Shown here: positions 26,129-35,113 of the stretch, in pieces | Layout of the letters: each line of letters begins with the position of its first letter | Numbering within the stretch: position 1 is the first letter of the stretch | Source: Dokdonella sp. | GTDB taxonomy: Bacteria; Pseudomonadota; Gammaproteobacteria; Xanthomonadales; Rhodanobacteraceae | Direction of reading: 5' to 3' | NCBI RefSeq assembly: GCF_019634775.1 | Contig: NZ_JAHCAS010000001.1 | Location: forward strand, 1,426,001-1,490,000 | Length of the DNA stretch: 64,000 nt | The notes under the pieces: model-generated | The model's database searches: none | Told to the model about the DNA's origin: nothing | Seen by the model: only the letters and a program-made list of their open reading frames with translations | Translations under genes and position numbers: made by a program

Positions 26129-26842
26129 GTGAATTCTCCGCAGTTCGTCGTACGCCCGTTCGATCCCGCGCGTGCGCGCCGTGTCCGCCTGTTCCTCGTC
26201 ATGGCCTGGCTCGGTTCGCTGGCGATCACGGCCGCGCTTGCAGCCTGGCTGGTGATGCGCCACGAGCGCGCCCAGGTCCGCGGCGATCAGCCGAACCCGG
26301 AAGTCGAGGCACTGAAATCGCGCATCGTCGTGCTCGAGCGCTCCGAGCAGGTCGCCAAGGCTGCACTCGGCGAGTTGCAGTCGACCCTGCGCGACCGTGA
26401 GGAGGAGATCGCCGGCGTGCGCGCCGATCTCGCCTTCTATGGCCGGCTGGTTGGAGGTGCCCGACGCGAAGGCATCGCCGTGCATGCGCTGAGCCTGCAA
26501 CCGGTGCCCGGCTCGCAGGCATGGAACTTCGATGTGACCCTCACCCAGAATTTCCGCCGCGGCAGTGAAACGCGCGGGCGACTCACGCTGTCGGTGTCGG
26601 GCATTGCCGATGACAAGCTGGTCACCCTCGCCTGGTCCGACTTGGCCGGAGCGCCCGAGAGCTCCGGAATCGGGTATGCGTTCAAGTATTTCCAGCAGGT
26701 CAAGGGCACCATCATGCTGCCGGCCGGTTTCGAGCCGAATCGCGTGCGTGCGCTCGCGGAAGGCGAAGGTGGGCGTGCAGACCAGGAATTCCCGTGGAAC
26801 GAAGCGGCCAAGGCCGGGGAGACGAATGATGTTCGGCAGTGA
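26129..26842 (+). CDS. DUF6776-family membrane-anchored protein
   Basis: This 237-residue protein has a single N-terminal membrane segment (VMAWLGSLAITAALAAWLVM, about residues 24-46), a coiled coil (VEALKSRIVVLERSEQVAKAALGELQSTLRDREEEIAGVRADLAFY) and a beta-rich C-terminal domain (GIAVHALSLQPV, WNFDVTLTQNFRR, GYAFKYFQQVKGTIMLPAGFEP). It resembles DUF6776 proteins, often found beside bactofilin genes. Its 3' end overlaps the bactofilin start by 17 bases, implying cotranscription and perhaps an envelope-shape role. No enzymatic motif is visible. Confidence 0.8.
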   Translation: MNSPQFVVRPFDPARARRVRLFLVMAWLGSLAITAALAAWLVMRHERAQVRGDQPNPEVEALKSRIVVLERSEQVAKAALGELQSTLRDREEEIAGVRADLAFYGRLVGGARREGIAVHALSLQPVPGSQAWNFDVTLTQNFRRGSETRGRLTLSVSGIADDKLVTLAWSDLAGAPESSGIGYAFKYFQQVKGTIMLPAGFEPNRVRALAEGEGGRADQEFPWNEAAKAGETNDVRQ

Positions 26843-27251
26843 CAAGCGCAACGGGCGGACGACCACCACGATCACCACCCTGATCGCGCATGGCACGGTG
26901 ATCCGCGGCGATGTCGAGTACACCGGCGGTCTGCACCTCGACGGTGTCGTCGAGGGTTCGCTGATCGCGCAGGGCGAGCAGGCGGTGCTCACGGTCAGCG
27001 AGAAGGGGCGCGTCGCCGGCTCGATCCGCGCGGCCAATGCCTGCATCAATGGCGAAGTGATCGGCGACATCTTCGTCAGCGGGCGCCTCGAACTCGCCGC
27101 CCAGGCGCGCATCGACGGCAATGTGCACTACAAGGTGCTCGAAATGACGGCTGGCGCGCAGGTCAACGGCAAGATGGTCCATGAATCCGACGTGCCGCGG
27201 CAGCTCACCGGCCCGGCGGGCAGCGAGACGGCCGAAGCAGCCGATGCTTGA
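26826..27251 (+). CDS. Bactofilin
   Basis: This 141-residue polymer-forming cytoskeletal protein has the DUF583 right-handed beta-helix built from short hydrophobic strands: [69 protein letters not shown] and QVNGKMVH. N- and C-terminal tails are short and disordered. Bactofilins assemble nucleotide-independent filaments at the inner membrane that scaffold cell-wall or polar proteins. It begins MMFGS within the end of the DUF6776 gene (17-base overlap), and erpA follows 61 bases later. Confidence 0.93.
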   Translation: MMFGSDKRNGRTTTTITTLIAHGTVIRGDVEYTGGLHLDGVVEGSLIAQGEQAVLTVSEKGRVAGSIRAANACINGEVIGDIFVSGRLELAAQARIDGNVHYKVLEMTAGAQVNGKMVHESDVPRQLTGPAGSETAEAADA

Positions 27252-27312
27252 ATCGACGGCATCCGCTACGATCTTGGCCGGGCCGGCAGCCCGGCCCCGT
27301 GCAGGAACCGTG

Positions 27313-27678
27313 ATGGAAACCCCCACCCCGACATATCTGGATGCCGCCGAGGCACCGTTGGTGTTCACTCACGCCGCTGCAAGCAAGGTGGGCGAACTGA
27401 TTGCCGAGGAAGGCAATCCGGCGCTCAAGCTGCGCGTCTACATCACCGGCGGCGGCTGCTCCGGTTTCCAGTACGGCTTCACCTTCGACGAGGAGCGTGC
27501 CGAGGATGACCTTGCCGTCGAGCGTGATGGCGTGATCCTGCTGGTCGACCCGCTGAGCCTGCAATACCTGGACGGTGCGGAGATCGACTACGCCGAATCA
27601 CTGAGCGGCGCGCAGTTCGTAATCCGCAACCCCAATGCCAAGACGACCTGCGGCTGCGGCTCGTCGTTCGCGGTCTGA
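27313..27678 (+). CDS. erpA: Iron-sulfur cluster insertion protein ErpA
   Basis: This 121-residue A-type carrier delivers Fe-S clusters to apoproteins, classically IspG/IspH. The three cluster Cys are in GGGCSGFQY and [10 protein letters not shown], at the usual positions. [37 protein letters not shown] and [15 protein letters not shown] are family-typical. The ATG at 27313 follows GCAGGA. It sits between bactofilin and nudC on the same strand with short gaps (61 and 11 bases). Confidence 0.95.
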   Translation: METPTPTYLDAAEAPLVFTHAAASKVGELIAEEGNPALKLRVYITGGGCSGFQYGFTFDEERAEDDLAVERDGVILLVDPLSLQYLDGAEIDYAESLSGAQFVIRNPNAKTTCGCGSSFAV

Positions 27679-27689
27679 CCGGTACCGGC

Positions 27690-28640
27690 GTGAGCGCCGC
27701 GCTGCGCAGCCGCAATAACGTCTTTTCCGCACTGGCACTCGATCGCTGCGCCGAGCGGCGCGGCGACGCCGGCTTCATCGCCGATCTGCGTGCCAGCGCC
27801 ACGGCGCGCTTTCTCGTGCTGAGCGCCGAAGGCAAAGCGATCGTCGACACGCAGCATGCGCATCTGCGCCTGTTCGAGCTGGGTGAGCTCGCGGGCGCGG
27901 ACGAATCCTGCTTTCTCGGCTGCGACGAGGCCGGGCGGCCGTACTTCGCACTCGCCGCGGCAGCCGATGCCGCCGCGCGGCTGGCCGCCGATGCGGATTT
28001 CCTCGACCTGCGCCGTGCCGGGTTGGCCCTGCCGTCGTTCGAAGCCGGCCTGTTCGCCTATGCGCGCGCACTTGTCCATTGGCAGTCGCGCACGCAGTTT
28101 TGCAGCGCCTGCGGTGGCGCACTGGTGCTTGAATGGTCCGGTCACCGCGCCAAATGCACGAACCCGGACTGCGCCATCGAGCACTATCCGCGCACCGACC
28201 CGGCGATCATCGTCATCGTCACCTGGCGCGATGCCTGTCTGCTTGGGCGCCAGCCGAGCTGGCCGCCCGGGCGCTGGTCGACCCTGGCCGGCTTCGTCGA
28301 ACCGGGTGAAACGCTCGAGGATGCCGTGCGTCGCGAAGTCGCCGAGGAAGCCGGCGTGAACGTGGTCGACTGCGACTATCACTCCTCGCAGCCGTGGCCG
28401 TTTCCGGCCTCGCTGATGCTCGGTTTCACTGCGCGGGCGGATGATCCGGCGATCCGCGTCGGTGCCGAACTCGCCGACGCGCGCTGGTTCGAGGTCGATG
28501 CCTTCATCGACGGCTTGCGCTCGGGCGAGCTGCTGCTGCCGCCACCGGTGTCCGTGTCGTACCGCCTGATCGAACATTGGCTGCGCAATGCCGGCGGCCT
28601 GGAACTCGGCGACTACGCTGATCCGCTGGCGTGGCGCTGA
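27690..28640 (+). CDS. nudC: NAD-capped RNA hydrolase / NADH pyrophosphatase NudC
   Basis: This 316-residue Nudix enzyme cleaves NADH/NAD to NMN(H) and AMP and removes NAD caps from RNA. An N-terminal domain (~1-125) precedes a zinc ribbon (CSACGG and CTNPDC, about 131-149) and the Nudix domain: YPRTDPAIIVIV, GFVEPGETLEDAVRREVAEEAGV and the NudC-specific SQPWPFPASLMLGF. The GTG start at 27690 lies 11 bases after erpA. Downstream is the 13-bp repeat array. Confidence 0.95.
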   Translation: MSAALRSRNNVFSALALDRCAERRGDAGFIADLRASATARFLVLSAEGKAIVDTQHAHLRLFELGELAGADESCFLGCDEAGRPYFALAAAADAAARLAADADFLDLRRAGLALPSFEAGLFAYARALVHWQSRTQFCSACGGALVLEWSGHRAKCTNPDCAIEHYPRTDPAIIVIVTWRDACLLGRQPSWPPGRWSTLAGFVEPGETLEDAVRREVAEEAGVNVVDCDYHSSQPWPFPASLMLGFTARADDPAIRVGAELADARWFEVDAFIDGLRSGELLLPPPVSVSYRLIEHWLRNAGGLELGDYADPLAWR

Positions 28641-28714
28641 GCGACGTTGCCGGCTGCGCCAGCGCGGGGTTCTTCGTAGGAAACGGTTTGGGTCGCTATG
28701 CTTGTTCTTTGGGG

Positions 28715-28903
28715 GGTTGTACAGCAGGAGCATCACGGCTGAAGCCGTTTCCTACAGCCGTTTCCTACAGCCGTTTCCGGCGGCTGGTTCCCGCAGTCGT
28801 TTCCCGCAGCTGATTCCTGCAGCCGTTTCCGACGGCCGCTTCCCGGCGGCTGATTCCCGCAGCCGTTTCCTGCGGCCGTATCCGGCAGCCTATTCCTGCG
28901 CGG
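28715..28903. repeat. REP-like core followed by a 13-bp tandem repeat array
   Basis: A core reading AGGAGCATCACGGCTGAAGC leads into about 12-13 degenerate units of NNCAGCCGTTTCC (28740-28903), with occasional 14-base units. The array lies between the convergent nudC and rho genes and ends eight bases before the rho stop. Related cores and one to three units occur at 33201-33242 and 45250-45298. Confidence 0.85.
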
Positions 28904-28910
28904 GTTTGGA

Positions 28911-30608
28911 TCACCCGCGCTTCATCGAGTTGAAGAACTCGTCATTCGACTTGGTGTTCTTCATCTTGTCGAGCATGAACTCCATGGCCGCGAGTTCGTC
29001 CATCGGGTGCAGCAGTTTGCGCAGGATCCAGATCTTCTGCAGCATGTCCGGGTCGATCAACAGTTCTTCGCGACGCGTGCCGGAGCGATTGATGTCGATG
29101 GCAGGGTAGACACGCTTCTCGGCGATGCGGCGGTTGAGGTGCACTTCCATGTTGCCGGTGCCCTTGAACTCCTCGTAGATCACCTCGTCCATCTTCGAGC
29201 CGGTGTCGATGAGGGCGGTGGCGATGATCGTCAGCGAGCCGCCTTCTTCGACATTGCGGGCGGCGCCGAAGAAACGCTTCGGGCGCTGCAGGGCGTTGGC
29301 GTCGACGCCGCCGGTCAGCACCTTGCCCGAGGACGGGATCACCGTGTTGTAGGCGCGCGCGAGGCGGGTGATCGAGTCGAGCAGGATGACCACGTCCTTC
29401 TTGTGCTCGACCAGGCGCTTGGCGCGTTCGATCACCATCTCGGCGACCTGCACGTGGCGCGTGGCCGGTTCGTCGAAGGTCGAGCTGATGACCTCGGCAC
29501 GCACGCCGCGCTGCATCTCGGTCACTTCCTCGGGGCGCTCGTCGATCAGCAGGATGATCAGGTGCACGTCCGGATGGTTGTGCACGATCGCCTGGGCGAC
29601 GTTCTGCAGCATCATCGTCTTGCCGGCCTTCGGTTGCGAGACGATGAGGCCGCGCTGGCCGCGGCCGATCGGTGCGACCAGATCGAGGATGCGGCCGGTT
29701 ATGTCTTCGGTCGAGCCATTGCCGCGCTCGAGGCGGAAGGCCTTGCGCGGGAACAGCGCCGTGAGATTCTCGAACAGCGCCTTGTTCTTCGAGGCTTCCG
29801 GCGGCTCGCCGTTGATGTGGTCGACCTTGAGCAAGGCGAAGTAGCGCTCGCCTTCCTTCGGATGGCGGATGCGGCCGGCGATGTAGTCGCCGGTGCGCAG
29901 GTTGAAGCGGCGGATCTGCGACGGCGACACGTAGATGTCGTCGGGGCCGGCGAGGTAGGACTGGTCGGGGCCACGCAGGAAACCGAAACCGTCCTGCAGG
30001 ATCTCGAGCACGCCCTCGCCGTAGATGCCGCCACCGGCACGTGCATGTGCCTTGAGGATGTTGAAGATGACGTCCTGCTTGCGCGCGCGGGCGACGCCTT
30101 CCTGGATGCCGAGCTGCTCGGCCATGGCGAGCAGGTCGTAGGCGTTCTTGCGCTTGAGCTCGTTGAGGTCGATCAGCGGGCCGGTCTCGCGGCCTTCGAC
30201 CCATTCCTCGTCGACCTGCGGCAGGCCGCGATGCTGCGGATTCTGGAACCGGTTTCCGCCGCCGCGGCGGTCGCGGTCACGGCGGTTGCGGCCTTGGCGC
30301 TGCTGGCCGCCATGCTGATTGTTGTTGCCCTGCTGTGGATGCTGGCGTTGCTGGCCGCCCTGGCCCTGCTCGCCGCCAGCCCCGTCACCGGCACCATCGC
30401 CGTCGCCGGCCGGGGCCATCGGTGGCGGTGGCGTGTAGTCGGTGTTCGGTGGCACGTAGTCGGCCTGTTGCTCGGCCGGGGTCGGTTGCGGCGGCGGCGC
30501 GTCTTCGCGCGGCGCATTGCGCGGGCTGCGCGGAGGACGTGCGCGCGCTTCGGTGCGCGCCGGGGGCGTGGCGCTGCCGCCACTCTCGGGATTGTCGATA
30601 TCGGACAC
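28911..30608 (-). CDS. rho: Transcription termination factor Rho with long disordered N-terminal extension
   Basis: This 565-residue hexameric RNA helicase terminates transcription. From about residue 147 it aligns with standard Rho (E. coli, 419 aa): [20 protein letters not shown], the primary RNA site [35 protein letters not shown], Walker [21 protein letters not shown], the Q-loop [19 protein letters not shown] and the secondary-site [13 protein letters not shown]. The first ~146 residues are an insertion rich in Pro, Gln, Gly, Asn and Arg ([22 protein letters not shown]) and predicted disordered. It lies upstream of divergent rhlB and next to trxA, a conserved gammaproteobacterial neighbourhood. 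Confidence 0.97.
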   Translation of the reverse strand: MSDIDNPESGGSATPPARTEARARPPRSPRNAPREDAPPPQPTPAEQQADYVPPNTDYTPPPPMAPAGDGDGAGDGAGGEQGQGGQQRQHPQQGNNNQHGGQQRQGRNRRDRDRRGGGNRFQNPQHRGLPQVDEEWVEGRETGPLIDLNELKRKNAYDLLAMAEQLGIQEGVARARKQDVIFNILKAHARAGGGIYGEGVLEILQDGFGFLRGPDQSYLAGPDDIYVSPSQIRRFNLRTGDYIAGRIRHPKEGERYFALLKVDHINGEPPEASKNKALFENLTALFPRKAFRLERGNGSTEDITGRILDLVAPIGRGQRGLIVSQPKAGKTMMLQNVAQAIVHNHPDVHLIILLIDERPEEVTEMQRGVRAEVISSTFDEPATRHVQVAEMVIERAKRLVEHKKDVVILLDSITRLARAYNTVIPSSGKVLTGGVDANALQRPKRFFGAARNVEEGGSLTIIATALIDTGSKMDEVIYEEFKGTGNMEVHLNRRIAEKRVYPAIDINRSGTRREELLIDPDMLQKIWILRKLLHPMDELAAMEFMLDKMKNTKSNDEFFNSMKRG

Positions 30609-30856
30609 GGACGGACCTCGATGGGGTGCCGTTGGGGAGGGAAAGGAATGCGGGGGGATGTCCGCTCGCGGGAGCGGATGCGCTCCTTCGGACTGCGGCT
30701 AACTTAGCATCGGGTGACGGCAGGGCGCAATCGCCCGGAGATTTCCGGTTGACCTCGTCCGTGCAGGGGCGCTTTCACGAGGAAACTTCAATGTGCACGC
30801 GGGAGCCCCTTGCAGGAGCCCCTGCAGGTGCTCGCGCGCGCCGACACGGGTGATGA

Positions 30857-31183
30857 TCAGATCGTGCGGTCGATCAACTGCGCAAGCTGGGACTTGCTGA
30901 CCGCGCCGATCTGCGTCGCCTCGACCTTGCCATCCTTGAAGATCATCAGGGTCGGGATGCCGCGCACGTTGTAGTTGCGCGGGGTCTTCGGGTTCTGGTC
31001 GATGTTGACCTTGGCCACCTTGAGGCGGCCTTCGTAGGTCGCGGCGAGTTCGTCGAGGATCGGCGAGATCATCTTGCATGGGCCGCACCACTCGGCCCAG
31101 AAGTCCACCAGCACGGGCTGGCTGGCATGGAGCACTTCGGTGTCGAACTGGTCGTCGTTGACGTGGGCAATCTGCTGGCTCAC
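30857..31183 (-). CDS. trxA: Thioredoxin 1
   Basis: This 108-residue cytoplasmic disulfide reductase has the active site [11 protein letters not shown] (WCGPC, Cys ~33 and 36), the buried Asp in VDFWAEW and the cis-Pro in [30 protein letters not shown] is typical of TrxA. The GTG at 31183 ([10 protein letters not shown]) is selected because GGAG lies 7 bases before it and the length then matches the family. It lies between rho and divergent rhlB; 31184-31395 is their shared promoter region. Confidence 0.96.
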   Translation of the reverse strand: MSQQIAHVNDDQFDTEVLHASQPVLVDFWAEWCGPCKMISPILDELAATYEGRLKVAKVNIDQNPKTPRNYNVRGIPTLMIFKDGKVEATQIGAVSKSQLAQLIDRTI

Positions 31184-31395
31184 GCGGGGTCTCCAAAGGG
31201 GAAGGGGCGGGGCCTGCCGAGCGCATGCCGGCATCATCCGCTACACTGTCAAGGTTTGATTCGATGCGGACCGGACACGGTGCAATCCCGCTCGCTGGTC
31301 CATTTCAGCCCATGTCGGCTGTCCCGCGCAAGTTGGGGGCATTCCCGCCCCGACACAAGTCCGCGGCTCCCGCAGTTCCACGAGATCGCATACGA

Positions 31396-33114
31396 ATGCC
31401 ACACCAGCAACCCCTGACCGACATCGTCTTCGAGAGTTTCGACCTGCACCCGAGCCTGCTCGCGGGCCTCACCGAGGCCGGATTCCTGCGTTGCACGCCG
31501 ATCCAGTCGCTGACCCTTCCGGTCGCGCTGCAGGGCCTCGACGTCGCCGGCCAGGCGCAGACCGGCACCGGCAAGACCGCCGCCTTCCTCGTCGCCGTGC
31601 TGAACCGCCTGCTGACGAAGCCGGCCCTGGTCGAGCGCCGCACCGGTGATCCACGTGCGGTCATCCTCGCGCCGACCCGCGAGCTGGCGATCCAGATCGA
31701 GAAGGATTTCCGCAACATCGGCCGTCACACCGGACTGACCTCGGCGCTGATCTACGGCGGCGTCGACTACGACAAGCAGCGCGACATGCTCAAGGCCGGC
31801 GTCGACATCGTCATCGCCACGCCCGGTCGCCTGATCGATTACCTCAAGCAGCATGTGGTCTCGTTCCGTGGCGTCGATGCGGTCGTCCTCGACGAGGCCG
31901 ACCGCATGTTCGACCTCGGCTTCATCGCCGACATCCGCTTCCTGCTGCGGCGCATGCCGCCGCGCGAGCAGCGCCAGGGCATGCTGTTCTCGGCCACCCT
32001 CAGCCTGCGCGTGCTCGAACTCGCCTACGAGCACATGAACAGCCCGCAGAAGGTCACCGCCGAGAGCGAAACGGTGACCGCCTCGCGCGTGCGCCAGGTC
32101 GTCTATTTTCCGGCCAACGAAGAGAAGATGCCGCTGCTGCTCAATCTGCTCGGCAAGCTCGAGGACCACCGCAGCATCGTCTTCATCAACACCAAGGCCA
32201 TGGCTGAGCGCGTCACCCGCGCGCTCGAACGCCAGGGCTACCGCGTCGCCACGCTCTCGGGCGACGTGCCGCAGGCCAAGCGCGAGCGCCTGCTCGGCAA
32301 ATTCCAGCGCGGCGAGATCGAACTGCTGGTCGCCACCGACGTCGCCGCGCGCGGCCTGCACATCCCGGCCGTCTCGCACGTATTCAACTTCGACCTGCCG
32401 CAGGATGCCGAGGACTACGTGCACCGCATCGGCCGCACCGCGCGTCTCGGCGCCGAGGGCGACGCGATCAGCTTCGCCTGCGACCGCTACGCGATCGGCC
32501 TGCCCGACATCGAGGCCTACATCGAGCAGAAGATCCCGACCGCGCCGGTGACTGCCGACCTGCTGGTCGTGCCGCCGCCGAAGCCGCGCGCAGACGGCAC
32601 GGTCAGCGTCTACGACGAGGCCGAGGACGCCGCCGACGATGCGCGCAACACGGCTGGACCGCCGCCGAAATCCGGTCCGCGTCGCGGCAGTGGCGGACCG
32701 CCTTCGCGCGGAGGGCGTGGTGATTCGCGTCGTGGTGGTCCGCGCCGCGACGGCGAGCGCCGCGAAGGTCCGCGTCCACCGCGTCCGGCGGCTGCCACAC
32801 CGGCCGCAGCACAATCCGTGGCGGATACGCCGGCGCCGGCATCGCCGCATCCGGCCATTGATCCCGCCACTGGTGAACCGATGAAGAAGCGCCGCCGCCG
32901 CGGTGGCCGTGGCCGGCGCAAGCACGAGGGCGGCGAAGCTCCCGCCACAGTCGCGACCAACGGCAGCGGCAACCACGAGCCCGGCGAACGCAAGCCGCGC
33001 CGTGAACGCTCGCGCGGCGAAGCGACCACGCCGCCTGCCGAATCTGCCGCACCGGCTGCGCACAAGAAGCCGGGTTTCTTTCATCGCATCGCACGCTTCT
33101 TCGGCGCACGCTGA
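31396..33114 (+). CDS. rhlB: DEAD-box RNA helicase RhlB with long basic C-terminal tail
   Basis: This 572-residue ATP-dependent RNA helicase of the degradosome type has the Q-motif [26 protein letters not shown], Walker [19 protein letters not shown], the DEAD box [17 protein letters not shown], and the C-terminal RecA domain with [18 protein letters not shown] and HRIGRTAR. From about residue 395 a ~175-residue tail of Arg/Gly/Pro-rich repeats ([35 protein letters not shown]) ends in the amphipathic helix [14 protein letters not shown]. coli RhlB is 421 aa, so the tail is extended. The ATG at 31396 matches homologues. It is divergent from trxA-rho, the conserved arrangement. Confidence 0.93.
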   Translation: MPHQQPLTDIVFESFDLHPSLLAGLTEAGFLRCTPIQSLTLPVALQGLDVAGQAQTGTGKTAAFLVAVLNRLLTKPALVERRTGDPRAVILAPTRELAIQIEKDFRNIGRHTGLTSALIYGGVDYDKQRDMLKAGVDIVIATPGRLIDYLKQHVVSFRGVDAVVLDEADRMFDLGFIADIRFLLRRMPPREQRQGMLFSATLSLRVLELAYEHMNSPQKVTAESETVTASRVRQVVYFPANEEKMPLLLNLLGKLEDHRSIVFINTKAMAERVTRALERQGYRVATLSGDVPQAKRERLLGKFQRGEIELLVATDVAARGLHIPAVSHVFNFDLPQDAEDYVHRIGRTARLGAEGDAISFACDRYAIGLPDIEAYIEQKIPTAPVTADLLVVPPPKPRADGTVSVYDEAEDAADDARNTAGPPPKSGPRRGSGGPPSRGGRGDSRRGGPRRDGERREGPRPPRPAAATPAAAQSVADTPAPASPHPAIDPATGEPMKKRRRRGGRGRRKHEGGEAPATVATNGSGNHEPGERKPRRERSRGEATTPPAESAAPAAHKKPGFFHRIARFFGAR

Positions 33115-33132
33115 CGTCGATCAGAGGTGTTC

Positions 33133-33242
33133 GTAGGAGCGCACCCTGTGCGCGATTCAGGCGTTGCGGAAAAGCGATCGCGCGCAGGGTACGCTCCTAC
33201 GGCGTTTCTTTCCGGTCGGATTCTTCCTGCGGCCGTTTCCTA
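33133..33242. repeat. REP-like hairpin plus 13-bp units overlapping a stop codon
   Basis: The arms 33133-33156 (GTAGGAGCGCACCCTG...) and 33175-33200 (...CAGGGTACGCTCCTAC) form a near-perfect palindrome. It is followed by three 13-14-base units ending in GCGGCCGTTTCC. The TAG stop of the OmpA-like gene lies at the end of the last unit. The hairpin sits between convergent rhlB and that gene and could act as a terminator. Confidence 0.8.
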
Positions 33243-34241
33243 GAGCCGCACGAGTTCAACGCGCCGATTCTTCGCCCGCCCTTCCTCGCTGTCATTCGCA
33301 GCAACCGGCTGGTCGGCGCCGGCGCCGCGCGGTTTCAGGCGCGTGGTGTCGATGCCGTGGTCGTTGGCGAGTGCGCGCACGACGCTGGCGGCGCGGCGTT
33401 GCGAGAGGTCGCGGTTGTAGGCGACGCCGCCCTGGTTGTCGGTGTGGCCGACCACGGCGAGGCGCAGGTCCGGTTGGTTGCGCAGCACCTTGGCGATTTC
33501 GGCCAGCGTCTCGCGCGAATCCTCGCGCACCACGTCCTTGTCGAAGTCGAAATGGATGCCGTACAGGCTGATGCGGCCGTCCGCGGCGATGCGCTGGCTC
33601 ATCTCGTCGGCGCCGACGAAGCCGATCTTGCCGCTGTCCATCTCCTTCGTTTCGACGACGCGGATGATCGCGTGGTTGCCCATGGCGTGCTCGGCCAGCG
33701 AGATGCTCACGTAGACCGTGCCGTCGCCACCCGCGCGTCTGGCCAGCAGATGGCGCGCGTTGGTGCCGAAATGGTTGCGCACGAAGTCGCCGGAGAGCTT
33801 CGGTAGCTCGGGATTGGCATCGAGGGCGAGGGCGAACGAATAGGGGTCGGTGCGCGGCGTGCGCCCCGCAGGCGTCTCGTAGCACGAGCCGTTGCTGGTC
33901 GCGCAGGTGAACGCGATCGCGAAGCCCTTGGCTTCGAGGCTGGCCTGGTAGTTGCGCAACACCTCGAGCGAGGAGCGGCCTTCCGGCAGGCGATAGTAGA
34001 GCAGGGTGATGCGGCCTTCGACGCGCATCCAGCCGGGCGCGCCGATACCGCGGTCGCCGGTGATCGGGCCGTTCATCAGTTCGACTTCGTCGAAAGCGCT
34101 GACATGACGGCCGACGAGCTCGGAACTCTCGTAGCGGCCGACCAGCGGATGATCGCCGCCACCGGCGGCGAATGCGGTGGTTGCGGCGACGCAGACGCAC
34201 AGGCCGGCGGCCAGGCGGAACAGGATCGGGTGAATGGACAT
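33240..34241 (-). CDS. OmpA-family outer-membrane/peptidoglycan-binding protein (DUF4892-like)
   Basis: This 333-residue exported protein has a signal peptide (LFRLAAGLCVCVAATTAFA) and a DUF4892-like domain (about residues 30-190: DHPLVGRYESSELV, YYRLPEGRSSLEVLRNYQASLEAKGF, VSISLAEHAMGNHAIIRV). A C-terminal OmpA domain follows (IHFDFDKDVVREDSRETLAEIAKVL, VVGHTDNQGGVAYNRDLSQRRAASVVRAL, KNRRVELVRL) that binds diaminopimelate in peptidoglycan through the conserved Asp and Arg (TDNQG, LSQRRA). It stands alone; its TAG stop is embedded in a repeat unit. Confidence 0.9.
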   Translation of the reverse strand: MSIHPILFRLAAGLCVCVAATTAFAAGGGDHPLVGRYESSELVGRHVSAFDEVELMNGPITGDRGIGAPGWMRVEGRITLLYYRLPEGRSSLEVLRNYQASLEAKGFAIAFTCATSNGSCYETPAGRTPRTDPYSFALALDANPELPKLSGDFVRNHFGTNARHLLARRAGGDGTVYVSISLAEHAMGNHAIIRVVETKEMDSGKIGFVGADEMSQRIAADGRISLYGIHFDFDKDVVREDSRETLAEIAKVLRNQPDLRLAVVGHTDNQGGVAYNRDLSQRRAASVVRALANDHGIDTTRLKPRGAGADQPVAANDSEEGRAKNRRVELVRL

Positions 34242-34308
34242 GACGGGTCTCCTTGGAGCGATGGGGGATGGGGCAACAAGGGAACCTCTGCGCGAACTGC
34301 ATCTTGCT

Positions 34309-34393
34309 CGTCATTCCGGCGAAGGCCGGAATCCAGTGCCTTTGCTTTCAAGTGAATGAAAGGCACTGGTTCCCGGCCTCCGCCGGGACGACG
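34309..34393. repeat. Palindromic REP element (ATTCCGGCGAAGGCCGGAAT type)
   Basis: Two arms, 34309-34349 and 34354-34393, are largely complementary: CGTCATTCCGGCGAAGGCCG and ..AAAGGCACTGG..CCGGGACGACG. Each arm carries its own smaller palindrome (CCGGCGAAGGCCGG and CCCGGCCTCCGCCGGG). It is intergenic between the OmpA-like gene and the truncated peroxidase. Confidence 0.8.
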
Positions 34394-34459
34394 GGGTTGT
34401 GCAGGGTTTCCCAAGGGATACGCGGAAACCCGCCACGAGCGGACATGGGCGATCGCCCG

Positions 34460-35113
34460 TCAGCGCAGTTTCATGTAGGCCACGATGTCGGCCTTGTCCT
34501 GCGCGCTCAGCTCGATGCGGCTGGCCGGTTGGGTGAAACCGAAACCGGCGCGGAAGAAGCGGTCGTAGTGGTCGACGACTTCCTCGAGGGTTGCCGCGGA
34601 GTTGTCGTGGAAGTACGGCGACGTGTGACCGATGAAGCGCAGCGAGTTGATCTTGAAGATGTTGGCGCGCAGGGCCGGCGGCACGTTGCCGCAGCGTTCC
34701 GGGATGCCGACCACGACGGGGGCGAGGGCGAAGCCGATGTCGGGGCTCTCGATCGGTATCCACTGGTCGCCCGGCGCCAGCAGCAGCCGCTTCCTGACCG
34801 GCAGTCCGGCGCGGTTCTCCTCGACGCTGCCGTTGGTGAACATGCGCCAGCCGGCGCCCGGATCGAAGGGGATCTCGATGCCAGGCACGCGGATCGCCGG
34901 GAACGGCCCGGCGATGTGCTCGTTGGTCGTGTCGAGCAGCGGACCGCTGTGGCAGATCGCGCAAATGCCGTGGCCGGTCCTGAAATCGACCGGCTGGTCG
35001 ACGAAGAACGCGCGCCCGCGCATTTCAGATTCGGTGGTGCCTTCCGGCAGGCCCGCATCGGGTCGTTCAAGTGGGGGTACGCGAAAAGGCGCCGCCAGCG
35101 GGCATGGCTGCCG
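34460..35113 (-). pseudogene. Di-heme cytochrome c peroxidase (MauG type), C-terminal fragment
   Basis: About 187-215 codons of the C-terminal half of a CcpA/MauG-type peroxidase remain: SEMRGRAFFVDQPVDFRTGHGICAICHSGPLLD with one haem-binding CAICH, then FKINSLRFIGHTSPYFHDNSAATLEEVVDHYDRFF, and a regular C-terminus ADIVAYMKLR. The N-terminal half, which should hold the signal peptide and another CxxCH, is missing; the frame opens only after a TGA at 35114-35116, which ends the neighbouring kinase/TPR frame. An ATG at 35023 exists, but without a signal peptide the product could not receive haem in the periplasm. It is read as a deletion product. Confidence 0.8.

Noticed and set aside
28740..28903. 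Possible CRISPR array downstream of nudC
   Set aside because: Units are 13 bases, degenerate and contiguous with no spacers, so this is a minisatellite-like tandem repeat.
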